A model generated the notes under the pieces. That model was not told the DNA's origin and did no database searches. It worked only from the letters and a program-made list of their open reading frames with translations. From NCBI RefSeq assembly GCF_022267515.1, contig NZ_JAKFGB010000009.1, positions 124,001 through 188,000 of the forward strand: 64,000 nt of DNA. Reading direction: 5' to 3'. A program made the translations under genes and the position numbers. This document shows, piece by piece, positions 1 to 7,505 of this stretch; position 1 is the first letter of the stretch, and every line of letters starts with the position of its first letter. This DNA comes from Rubinisphaera margarita (lineage in GTDB: Bacteria > Planctomycetota > Planctomycetia > Planctomycetales > Planctomycetaceae).

Positions 1-2
1 AC

Positions 3-1112
3 GCTGCCGGTCCGCCGACATCGAGCTATCGCCAAACGGCTGCGACAGAGCCGGTCCTTCGTCCGTCGATGCCGCCGGCGCCGCCTGCACAAAGTCCGTA
101 TGGTCCACCCGGGAACTATCGGGGAACAGATTCCAGTGTTCCTCAGCCCCCGGTTGTTCTGCCGATGCCCGGAGGCCACACCTTTCAGGAAGGCCCGGGA
201 CACGGAGGCCACGGTGAAGTCTATCAATCTCCTTATGAACTCAACTTCGACGGGGCGGCTCCGCCGCGTGGCCCGGTCGATCTCCCTTACTCGCTGGATT
301 CACACGGTAGCCGTGACGAGTACTGCCTCCCGTATCAGGGGAGCGAGTATTATCAGTGGACCTTGCTGCCGTCCGATTTACTGTACAGTTCCTATCTCGG
401 AGCACCCCGTGAGCCGCGACTGGCTCAGTCGCTGTTGTACCTGAACGGAACCGGCTGGATCTGGGAGCTGGAAGCCGGGGGCCGGGCGGGAATTATGCGA
501 TACGGCACGGCTCGCGAAGATCACAACGAGGGCTGGCAGCTGGATGTCTGGGGCGGAGCATTTCCTCGCCTTGTATTTGGTGAGAATCTCGACCTGGATG
601 CCGTGGACTTCAAAGTCGGTGTCCCGTTGACCTGGCGGCAGGGTCAGTTTCAGGCGAAACTCGAATGGTATCACATCAGTTCTCACCTCGGTGATGAGTT
701 CCTGCTGCGGAACCCGACCTATCCGCGGCTCGATTATCTGCGGGATTCGATCGTCCTGGGGGGCGGGTATTTCCCGGTCCCTGAGTTGCGTCTCTATGCC
801 GAAGCGGACTACGCCTACAACAAGAACGGAGGGGCGGAGCCGTGGCACTTCCAGTTCGGAGTCGATTATTCGCCGATTTGCACGACGCCCATCAGTCGGC
901 CCGATCCGTTCTTTGCGGTTAGCGGGCTGATTCGCGAAGAAGTAAGATGGAGCGGCGGCGTGAATGTCGTGACGGGCGTGCAGTGGCGGGGCGTCGAAAA
1001 AGAAAGCCTGTTCCGCATCGGACTGCAGTACTACAACGGGCAGTCGCTTCAGCTTTCGTTCCTGAATGACTGGGAACAGCTGTACGGCATCGGCATGTGG
1101 TACGACTTCTAA
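3..1112 (+). CDS. DUF1207-type outer-membrane protein, 5' end missing
   Basis: The frame is open from base 3 with no stop, so the gene begins before the window; the first ATG at 69 is internal to a Pro/Gly-rich linker. The linker (about the first 115 visible residues) is followed by a region of alternating aromatic and polar strands (GTGWIWELEAGGRAGIMRYG, then many Tyr/Trp/Phe strand ends). The chain ends in ...MWYDF, a C-terminal Phe typical of outer-membrane barrels. This matches the planctomycete DUF1207 family as I know it; that it is a barrel is inference. Function unknown. Confidence 0.75.
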   Translation, partial: AAGPPTSSYRQTAATEPVLRPSMPPAPPAQSPYGPPGNYRGTDSSVPQPPVVLPMPGGHTFQEGPGHGGHGEVYQSPYELNFDGAAPPRGPVDLPYSLDSHGSRDEYCLPYQGSEYYQWTLLPSDLLYSSYLGAPREPRLAQSLLYLNGTGWIWELEAGGRAGIMRYGTAREDHNEGWQLDVWGGAFPRLVFGENLDLDAVDFKVGVPLTWRQGQFQAKLEWYHISSHLGDEFLLRNPTYPRLDYLRDSIVLGGGYFPVPELRLYAEADYAYNKNGGAEPWHFQFGVDYSPICTTPISRPDPFFAVSGLIREEVRWSGGVNVVTGVQWRGVEKESLFRIGLQYYNGQSLQLSFLNDWEQLYGIGMWYDF

Positions 1113-1400
1113 AGCATTGTCATGCTTCTCCTGCAGTCGCTCGGCGGCCATCCTCTGCCATGCTGAGTTTGCTCCGGCAAACGCCTGCCGTCGAATATTG
1201 AGTCTGCTCTGAAAGCCGACTGCTCGACCCCTGGCCGGCGTAGCCCTCACTTGAGATTGGGCTGAAATGCGGGTCAGGCCGCGAACTGATCGGCGACCCC
1301 ATTCCCGTGAGCCTGCTGTTGCCGCGAGTAGCCTGCTCCACGAGACATCGGAGGACAGAGCTCAACGATGTGCCTTCCGAGTAGCATTCGAGTCGCGCAT
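1113..1400. other. Intergenic stretch, nothing recognised
   Basis: Between the DUF1207 gene and the tRNA terminator I see no gene, repeat or convincing promoter. Short open frames here have no recognisable protein character. Confidence 0.5.
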
Positions 1401-1430
1401 AAAAAATCCCTCCCGAGATCTCGGGAGGGA
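1401..1430 (-). terminator. Intrinsic terminator of tRNA-Glu
   Basis: Bases 1407-1430 are a perfect 24-nt palindrome (TCCCTCCCGAGA and its complement), followed on the minus strand by six T (1401-1406). It lies directly 3' of the tRNA. Confidence 0.88.
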
Positions 1431-1432
1431 AA

Positions 1433-1508
<76 letters not shown>

Positions 1509-1618
1509 GGTAGCTTATTGACTCGGATGAGTAATCATCCGGGATGATTTAGGTTTTCGGCAATTAACCGCAGATGCCTTGAGCCAAAGTGAGGTGGGTT
1601 TCGAGGTGAGACACGCTG

Positions 1619-1816
1619 TCAGGTGACAGGTTCGTCAACATCTTTGGCTTCGAGCTGGGCTTTGATTGCTTCGTAAACTTCGCTGCGATGGATCGAAACG
1701 TCTTTGGGAGCTTCGATTCCCAGGCGTACTTTATCACCTCGAATATCGACAACCGTGATCACAATCCGATCATCGATCACGATGCTCTCATTTTTTTTCC
1801 GTGACAGGACCAGCAT
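1619..1816 (-). CDS. csrA: Carbon storage regulator CsrA
   Basis: A 65-residue protein starting MLVLSRK and carrying the CsrA core: IVITVVDIRGDKVRLGIEAP followed by the IHRSEVYEAI helix. RNA-binding residues Leu4 and Arg44 are present. CsrA is a homodimer that binds GGA motifs in mRNA leaders and changes translation or stability. I chose ATG at 1816, not an ATG seven codons upstream, because GGAGGAAG sits just before it and because family members start MLVLxRK. A sigma70-like promoter lies 78 nt upstream. Single gene, divergent to nothing nearby. Confidence 0.95.
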   Translation of the reverse strand: MLVLSRKKNESIVIDDRIVITVVDIRGDKVRLGIEAPKDVSIHRSEVYEAIKAQLEAKDVDEPVT

Positions 1817-1893
1817 CTTGCTCTTCCTCCGCCGCAATTCGTGCGAAACTCTCTGAATTCAATCGACGACATCCACTGACCTAACGTAACCGG

Positions 1894-1921
1894 ATTATAC
1901 TGGTACGGTGATTGCTGGCAA
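1894..1921 (-). promoter_or_regulatory. Probable sigma70-type promoter of csrA
   Basis: On the minus strand: TTGCCA (1916-1921), a 16-nt spacer, then a perfect TATAAT (1894-1899). The predicted start near 1887 would give a leader of about 70 nt before csrA. Confidence 0.65.
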
Positions 1922-2051
1922 GCCTTCTCGCCCCAATTTTTTCTCCAAACGCTGAAGAGAGGTTTAAGGCCGGTCTCGTCAGGATGTGGCGATCAAACAG
2001 TGGCAGGCTGTCAACGGGTCGGATGCGACACTGAGAGTCGCCGGATCAGGC

Positions 2052-2076
2052 CAGGCAGCCACCTGTCGGCTGCCTG
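2052..2076 (-). terminator. Hairpin 3' of the HU-like gene
   Basis: CAGGCAGCC (2052-2060) pairs with GGCTGCCTG (2068-2076) around a 7-nt loop, about 60 nt past the stop of the HU-like gene. There is no T-tract, so termination here is a guess; it could be an RNA-stabilising stem. Confidence 0.35.
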
Positions 2077-2135
2077 CAGTCTGGTCCGTTGAAATTGCGG
2101 AAGCGGCTGAACAAGAGCCTCGTCCTGATGGTCGT

Positions 2136-2456
2136 TTAGACCATATCCTTCAGCCCCTTGAGAGGGCGAACTTTGACCACGTTGCGGGCCGGCTTGGCTT
2201 TGACTTCCATCATTTCGCCCGGTTTGAACGGATTCGGGCGCTGGGTGGCTTTCGTGGCTGGCTTGCGGGTCACTTGAATCTTGAAGAGACCGGGCATGTT
2301 GAACACTCCGGGGCCCTTCTTGCCGAGATTCTGCTCAATCAGCGAGTTGAGGGAATCCAGAACGGAGCTGACTTCCTTCTTGCTGAGACCTGTCGACTCC
2401 GACAGGGAATTGAGAATTTCCGTTTTCGACATTGGCTTTTCTTGTTTCGCAGCCAT
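2136..2456 (-). CDS. HU/IHF-family DNA-binding protein
   Basis: 106 residues. After a short charged leader comes the HU fold: helices MSKTEILNSLSESTGLSKKEV and SVLDSLNSLIEQNL, then GPGVFNMPGLFKIQVTRKPA, the beta-arm with NPFKPGEMMEVKAKPA, and KVRPLKGLKDMV. It is expected to bend and package DNA in the nucleoid. The ATG at 2456 has GGAGG five bases upstream; a TTG four codons earlier overlaps that site and is less likely. It differs from canonical HU at several arm positions, as planctomycete paralogues do, so no gene symbol is given. Confidence 0.88.
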   Translation of the reverse strand: MAAKQEKPMSKTEILNSLSESTGLSKKEVSSVLDSLNSLIEQNLGKKGPGVFNMPGLFKIQVTRKPATKATQRPNPFKPGEMMEVKAKPARNVVKVRPLKGLKDMV

Positions 2457-2845
2457 GCGAGCCTCCAATAGGGGTGCGTTACAAACTTCGTTGATAATCG
2501 TGGTGCGTCGTTCGAATCGAACAAAGAGACCGTAGTAAAGTACGCGCGGGGCCTATTGTCAATCAATACAGCACGAAAAGGCCCTAAAAACAGGAGAATC
2601 CGCACGAGATGGATAAAAAGAATGACCCGAATAAGGGCTTGCAAGGGCTCCGATTTCGCGCAGGAGGAGCGGCTCACAGCGCGGCTCGGCGGTCAGATCC
2701 GACCGGAATCCGACCGGGAATCAGGAGCGGTGCGAGCAGGTGAACAGAAGGGGCACGCGATCAGGTACGAAGCCGATCAACGAGGCTGTCCGACTTTCAA
2801 TGTGTCCACTGCAGAGGAGTCCACTGCCGTAGGGCAGGGTGGCTG
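2457..2845. other. Intergenic stretch upstream of the HU-like gene
   Basis: Contains the HU-like promoter near 2534-2562. From 2563 to 2845 I see nothing: short plus-strand frames here lack protein-like composition. Confidence 0.45.
2534..2562 (-). promoter_or_regulatory. Possible promoter of the HU-like gene
   Basis: On the minus strand: a perfect TTGACA (2557-2562), a 17-nt spacer, and TTTACT (2534-2539). The -10 is only moderately good; spacing and the -35 support it. Confidence 0.5.
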
Positions 2846-3196
2846 TTAATTCTCTTCCTTCGCGAGAAACTCGCCGCCGCTGATGAACATGCCGCGGTCG
2901 CAGGGGGTACACCATTTGATTTCGACGCGGTAGTCGAACTGGCGGTTCTCGCTGGCCATTTTTACGGTCACTTCGCCGGGCTGAAGAGCTCCGCGATGCA
3001 GCAGGCCCAAGCCGAAACGGCTGATCTCACGCGTCACCGCGGAGATGGTGTTGCCGCGGCTCGTTACGATTTCCGCAGGCACCGACAGTTCGAGCCGGTC
3101 GACAGCCCGAACGTTATCTGAACCCGGTTTTCCGATACTTTCCAGGATTTGACGAAGGTCTTCGAGGGAAGGGCGGCTCCATGGATCGGATGACAT
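2846..3196 (-). CDS. PilZ-domain protein
   Basis: 116 residues: an N-terminal helix, then a single PilZ-like barrel. The two sequence signatures expected for cyclic-di-GMP binding are present in near-canonical form: RAVDR (RxxxR), and EISRFG, which matches (D/N)xSxxG except for Glu in the first place. PilZ proteins turn cyclic-di-GMP levels into changes in motility or envelope functions. The Glu substitution leaves ligand binding uncertain. No partner genes are adjacent. Confidence 0.75.
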   Translation of the reverse strand: MSSDPWSRPSLEDLRQILESIGKPGSDNVRAVDRLELSVPAEIVTSRGNTISAVTREISRFGLGLLHRGALQPGEVTVKMASENRQFDYRVEIKWCTPCDRGMFISGGEFLAKEEN

Positions 3197-3508
3197 GGGA
3201 GAGACTCCTGGGCAACATAGGGTTCACGGGATCGCAGTGCTGGCTGCTCAACTATATGTCACGAATTGAACGTTGTCCTGAATTCGCTTCCGCGCCGGTG
3301 CAGGGAGCATTAACTGCCTGGGCGGATGCCGGATAGAGCGGTTGATTGGAGAGAGGCGATTCTGCAAATCCCCCTTCTCACCGTCGGTGATTTCCCTCCA
3401 GTTTCCAGCGGTACGGATCGTGCCGGATCGGGTTCCAATCTGGTATAACTGGGTGTCACCCCTCTTGAGGTTTGCAGCATTCACATCCTCCCGACAGGAG
3501 CCGCGTCC

Positions 3509-4747
3509 ATGAAGGCCCTTGCCAGTCTCGCACTTGTTGTCCTGCTGACACTCTCGGTTCAGGCCGAGGAGTGGCCCCGGTTTCGAGGCCCGGAAGGGCG
3601 GGGTGTCGTCTCCAATGTGGCGTGGTCGGGGACGTTCTCTGAGCAACCGGTGGCGTGGCGAACGGCTCTGCCCGGAACGGGAGTTTCTTCGCCGGTGATC
3701 GCCGGAGAAAAGGTATTCGTTACGGGCGCGGATGAGGCGTCCAGCCAGCGGGTTCTGCTCTGTCTTGATCTGACGACGGGAGATGAAATCTGGCGGAAGG
3801 GATTCCCCTTCGCGGCTTATAAGAAGCACAAGAACAATGCGTTTGCAGCCAGCACGCCGGCCATCGATGGCAATCGACTCTTTGTCCTCTGGCAGGATCC
3901 AGAGAACTCCGTTCTGAATGCCTTCACGCTCGATGGGGAATCGCTCTGGGAATTCGGACTCGGTCCTTATACGCACGGGCAGGGGGGAGCCAGTTCGCCG
4001 ATGGTCTTTGAGGACGTCGTGTACGTGGCTCACGATCAGAAGCAGCCGAGCTTTCTCGTGGCGATTTCTGCTGAGACGGGAGAAGAACTCTGGCGGCTCG
4101 ATCGAAAAGGGGAACGCGCCTGCTATCCCACGCCCGGACTCTTTCAGGCTGCCGATGGCTCTCCGGAAATCGTCTTCTCTCATTGCTTCGAAGGTGTGAT
4201 TGGCGTCAAGCCGAAGAGCGGTGAGGTCCTCTGGGAAATCGCTCCGTTCGGTGACTTTTCGCAGCGGGCAATTCTGTCGCCCTTTGTGACGGAGCAGGGG
4301 TTGCTGATTACCGGAAGCGGAGCCCAGGGAGGCGAGAGAAACGTCGTTGTGCTCCGTCGCAACGCGGGAGGCGAGCAGGGTATTGAGGAGGCGTACCGCA
4401 TCGAGCGGGGGGCTCCGCATGTGCCCACTCCCGTCGAGAAGGAGGGATTGCTTTACCTGTGGGGCGATCTGGGAATTGTCACCTGCGTGGAAGCAGCGAC
4501 TGGACGGAAAGTCTGGCAGCATCGCGTCGGCGGCAACTACTTCGCATCGCCAATCTGTGTGGGGGAGAACGTGTTGAACGTCGATACCGATGGCAACCTC
4601 GTGGTTCTGGCGACCGGACGCGAGGCGATCGAGCGGAGCCGCGTCGCTCTGGAGGAAGAATCCCGGGCTACCCCGGCCTTTGCAGACGGACGGCTGATCG
4701 TGCGGACGAAATCGCACGTTGTCTGTCTGCCAGTCGTCGGTCCCTAG
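3509..4747 (+). CDS. Secreted PQQ-type beta-propeller protein
   Basis: 412 residues. A signal peptide (MKALASLALVVLLTLSVQAEE) precedes EWPRFRGPEGRGV, a typical start of planctomycete propellers of the BamB/PQQ-repeat class. Blade motifs recur: DLTTGDEIWRK, AISAETGEELWRL, VKPKSGEVLWEI, VEAATGRKVWQH. AGGAG lies nine bases before the ATG. In this phylum such proteins are usually periplasmic; whether this one binds PQQ, scaffolds proteins or is an enzyme cannot be told. It is separate from hemC (109-nt gap). Confidence 0.8.
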   Translation: MKALASLALVVLLTLSVQAEEWPRFRGPEGRGVVSNVAWSGTFSEQPVAWRTALPGTGVSSPVIAGEKVFVTGADEASSQRVLLCLDLTTGDEIWRKGFPFAAYKKHKNNAFAASTPAIDGNRLFVLWQDPENSVLNAFTLDGESLWEFGLGPYTHGQGGASSPMVFEDVVYVAHDQKQPSFLVAISAETGEELWRLDRKGERACYPTPGLFQAADGSPEIVFSHCFEGVIGVKPKSGEVLWEIAPFGDFSQRAILSPFVTEQGLLITGSGAQGGERNVVVLRRNAGGEQGIEEAYRIERGAPHVPTPVEKEGLLYLWGDLGIVTCVEAATGRKVWQHRVGGNYFASPICVGENVLNVDTDGNLVVLATGREAIERSRVALEEESRATPAFADGRLIVRTKSHVVCLPVVGP

Positions 4748-4856
4748 TTTTCCTCCGGGCTCCCCGATTACGATGCGGTTTCGGCCGCTGGTGCCGTCCG
4801 TGTTGAAGAAATGTGATCTCGATCGAGAGGTCGACAGCAGTGATTGAGTAAGAGCT

Positions 4857-5855
4857 ATGAAGCAGATCCGGATCGCAACTCGAGCAAGTCAACTGGCGCT
4901 GTGGCAGGCGAATCACGTCGCCGATCTGATACGCGCCGTCGACCCCGAACTCGATGTCCAACTCGTCGACGTGACCACTCGCGGCGACGCCGATCAGACG
5001 CAGCCGCTGCACCAGATGGGCGGTACGGGCGTCTTCACCCGCGAAGTCCAGCGAGCCATTCTGGAAAACCGGGCCGACATTGCCGTGCATAGCCTGAAGG
5101 ATCTGCCGACCGAGATTCTGGAGCCGGATCTTATTCTGGCCGGCATTCCGGAGCGGGAAGTGAAGTGGGATGCTCTCGTGCTTCCGGCGAGCCGCAAAGA
5201 AGAGAAGGTAGATCCCGCCAACCCGCTGGCCGTCCTGCCGGAGAACGCGAAGATTGGAACGGGAAGCCTTCGCCGTCAGGCGCAACTTCTTGCGACTCGT
5301 CCTGATCTTCAACTGGCGGAGATCCGGGGGAACTTGAACACGCGGCTCAAGAAGCTCGACGATGGTGAGTACGATGCTCTTATTCTCGCCTCAGCCGGTC
5401 TGCTCCGCCTCGGATGGCACGATCGCCTTTCCTGCCGTTTGCAGCCTCCGGTGATGTTCCCTGCGGTCGGGCAGGGAGCCTTGGGACTCGAATGCCGGCG
5501 TGACAACAGGCCCGTCATTGATCTGCTGCGAGAGCTGACGGAAGCCGACGTCTGTCTGGCCACCACAGCCGAGCGGGCTCTCCTGGCCGCTCTGAGAGCC
5601 GGCTGCCATGCGCCGGTGGGCGTTGACTGCCGGCTTGATGAAGATGTCACCGAGCTGCTGCTGACCGGCGTCGTGCTGTCTCGCGACGGGACTGTGAAAC
5701 TCGAAGCCACAGCCGGCATGCCCGTCGGGCGTGATGCCCTCACTCACGAGTACTTCGATGCCGCCTGCGAGAACGCCCGCAATCTCGGAGCCGAAGTTGC
5801 CCGCGAACTCGTTGAGCAGGGCGCCGCGGAACTGATCGAGCAACGCCCGGAGTGA
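4857..5855 (+). CDS. hemC: Hydroxymethylbilane synthase (porphobilinogen deaminase)
   Basis: 332 residues, slightly longer than the usual 300-320. It joins four porphobilinogen units into hydroxymethylbilane in haem/tetrapyrrole synthesis. Family landmarks: IATRASQLALWQA at the N terminus, HSLKDLPT with catalytic Asp82, GTGSLRRQAQL, the EIRGNLNTRL Arg cluster, FPAVGQGALGLE, and the dipyrromethane-cofactor cysteine Cys250 in RAGCHAPVG. Cytoplasmic. It stands alone, with a hairpin repeat beginning 30 nt after the stop. Confidence 0.97.
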   Translation: MKQIRIATRASQLALWQANHVADLIRAVDPELDVQLVDVTTRGDADQTQPLHQMGGTGVFTREVQRAILENRADIAVHSLKDLPTEILEPDLILAGIPEREVKWDALVLPASRKEEKVDPANPLAVLPENAKIGTGSLRRQAQLLATRPDLQLAEIRGNLNTRLKKLDDGEYDALILASAGLLRLGWHDRLSCRLQPPVMFPAVGQGALGLECRRDNRPVIDLLRELTEADVCLATTAERALLAALRAGCHAPVGVDCRLDEDVTELLLTGVVLSRDGTVKLEATAGMPVGRDALTHEYFDAACENARNLGAEVARELVEQGAAELIEQRPE

Positions 5856-5885
5856 GTGGCTGATAACAGGCTCTCCTGATTGAGC

Positions 5886-6046
5886 TGGCCCAGACGTGCA
5901 CGTCTGGGGGGCGAAGTCCCAGGAAGCTGCTGTTCATCGCTGGAGCAAATTCGAAATTCGACTGCAGGCTGCCAGTGCACTGCAGAGAACGTCGGTCAGC
6001 GATCTCTTGTGGCTCCGCCACTCAGACGCACGCGCCTGAGCCATCC
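5886..6046. repeat. GNA-hairpin element R1 (161 bp)
   Basis: The left arm has the 20-nt palindrome CCCAGACGTGCACGTCTGGG followed by the mini-hairpin GGGC-GAA-GTCC. The right arm, read as reverse complement, starts GGATGG and has a CTCAG..CTGAG palindrome (one mismatch) and TGGC-GGA-GCCA. The left mini-hairpin differs from the TGAC-GAA-GTCA of sister elements at both partners of a pair, with one G-T wobble, so pairing is kept. It lies between hemC and a bidirectional terminator. Confidence 0.85.
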
Positions 6047-6074
6047 GGAAAATCCGGCGGGCTTCCCCTCACAA

Positions 6075-6108
6075 AAAAAGCACGCCTGCGATTGCAGACG
6101 TGCTTTTT
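6075..6108. terminator. Bidirectional intrinsic terminator (hemC / DUF1501)
   Basis: AAAAAGCACG (6075-6084) pairs with CGTGCTTTTT (6099-6108), with four more pairs inside after one mismatch and a GATT loop. The A/T flanks give a U-tract in both directions, serving converging transcripts. Confidence 0.85.
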
Positions 6109-6130
6109 GCTTTCAGGTCGTTGCGTTGAA

Positions 6131-7420
6131 CTACGCCAGGATCTTCGAAATCGGAGCTCCGTCGTGAGCGACGCGGAATGGGCGTCCGTTCGGAGCAATG
6201 ATTTCCTTGCTCAGGTCCAGACCCATCGCCGTGGCGATTGTGGCATTGAAGTCGGAGACGGCCACGGGATCGTCGATGGTGTACTTACCCTCTTCGTCCG
6301 AGGCTCCGTAGACCTGTCCGCCCTTGATGCCGGCTCCGGCCAGGAAGCTTGAGAAGGCAGCAGGGTGGTGGTCGCGACCGGCGTTCTGGTTGATCCGCGG
6401 CGTGCGGCCGAACTCAGTCGTCAGGACGACCATCGTGTCCTTCAACAGGCCACGCTGTTCCAGATCCTTAAGAAGAGCTGAGACAGACTTGTCGATCCGA
6501 CCGAGGGCATCCGGCAGCTTTTCATAGATGTCGGTGTGCATGTCCCAGCCACCGATGCTCACTTCGACGAAGCGAACGTTCTTCTCGACCAGTCGGCGGG
6601 CCAGCAGACAGCCCTGTCCGAAGCGGTCCATGCCGTATTCATCGCGAATGGCCTGATCTTCTTCGGAGAGATCGAACACCTTCAGCTCATCGCTGGACAG
6701 CAGTGTGCTGGCCTGCTGGTAGAAGTTGTTGTACGCATCGACCTTGGTCTGCTTGAACTTGTTCTGGAAGTTCTTGTCGAACTTGTTGATCAGATCAATC
6801 CGGCGATGGAACGAATCTTCAGTCAGGTAGTCCGGAGCGGTCGTGTTTTCCAGACCTCGCAGCGGATCACCAACCGGCAGTGGGCTCGTCCCTGGATCGA
6901 GATAACCGGCGGCCGGGTGACGGGCTTCCGGGTTCACGACCACGTTGTCCGGCAGCATCCGGTTGCGGCGACCGTGCATATGGATCGCCATGGCGCCCAT
7001 GTGCGGATGGCGAATCGAGCTGATCTCCTTGTAGCTGGTCCGCATCAGATAGCGGGCCCCTTCGTGGTCGCCGGTCTCGGTGTACATCGAGTTAATGACG
7101 GCCATCTTGTCGGCGTGGGTCGCCAGGCCTGGCAGCAGGCTGCCGAACTGGATGCCCGGTACCTTGGTCTTGATGGCCTCGGTTTCACCCCGAACATCGC
7201 TGTTCTTTTTCATGTCGAACGTGTCCAGATGGGACATCGCACCGGACATGAACAGATAGATGACGTTCTTGGCTTTCACTTCGTCACCACCCGACGGTGC
7301 GGCGTGAGCGAATTGCGAGAGCAGAGGGAACGCCGTCACGCCCAGGCAGGACTTGGCGGCAAATTCAAGAAACTGACGACGGTTCGGCTCTTCCGTCCGA
7401 CGCAACAGATCCGTAAGCAT
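6131..7420 (-). CDS. DUF1501 protein with Tat-type signal
   Basis: 429 residues. The N terminus carries NRRQFLEFAAKSCLG, a twin-arginine-like signal. The body has DUF1501 landmarks (IYLFMSGAMSHLDTFDMKKN, GRRNRMLPDNVVVNPEARHP, VSIGGWDMHTDIYEK, VLTTEFGRTPRIN, GRDHHP). DUF1501 has an alkaline-phosphatase/sulfatase-like fold, but its substrate is unknown. It is the second gene of an operon with the DUF1549/DUF1553 gene (85-nt gap), a pairing found in many copies per planctomycete genome. Envelope or periplasmic location is inferred from the signal. Confidence 0.93.
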   Translation of the reverse strand: MLTDLLRRTEEPNRRQFLEFAAKSCLGVTAFPLLSQFAHAAPSGGDEVKAKNVIYLFMSGAMSHLDTFDMKKNSDVRGETEAIKTKVPGIQFGSLLPGLATHADKMAVINSMYTETGDHEGARYLMRTSYKEISSIRHPHMGAMAIHMHGRRNRMLPDNVVVNPEARHPAAGYLDPGTSPLPVGDPLRGLENTTAPDYLTEDSFHRRIDLINKFDKNFQNKFKQTKVDAYNNFYQQASTLLSSDELKVFDLSEEDQAIRDEYGMDRFGQGCLLARRLVEKNVRFVEVSIGGWDMHTDIYEKLPDALGRIDKSVSALLKDLEQRGLLKDTMVVLTTEFGRTPRINQNAGRDHHPAAFSSFLAGAGIKGGQVYGASDEEGKYTIDDPVAVSDFNATIATAMGLDLSKEIIAPNGRPFRVAHDGAPISKILA

Positions 7421-7465
7421 ATCTGAAATTCCTTGGCAGGAGATTGTGTATTGTATCCGCGGAAA

Positions 7466-7494
7466 CTCTGCCGACTCTTCGCGAATCGGCAGAG
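7466..7494 (-). promoter_or_regulatory. Intercistronic hairpin between DUF1549 and DUF1501 genes
   Basis: CTCTGCCGA (7466-7474) pairs with TCGGCAGAG (7486-7494), loop 11 nt, in the 85-nt gap. No T-tract follows, so an RNA-processing or stability stem is more likely than a terminator. Confidence 0.5.
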
Positions 7495-7505
7495 AGGTGA
7501 TTCAC

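Larger units (their letters stand above)
1817..2135. other. Intergenic stretch between HU-like gene and csrA
   Basis: Holds the csrA promoter (1894-1921) and a 9-bp hairpin downstream of the HU-like gene (2052-2076). Nothing else is recognised. Confidence 0.5.

Noticed and set aside
3248..4717. 489-codon minus-strand frame over the propeller gene
   Set aside because: Shadow; the plus-strand product has repeated TGxxxW blades and a signal peptide.
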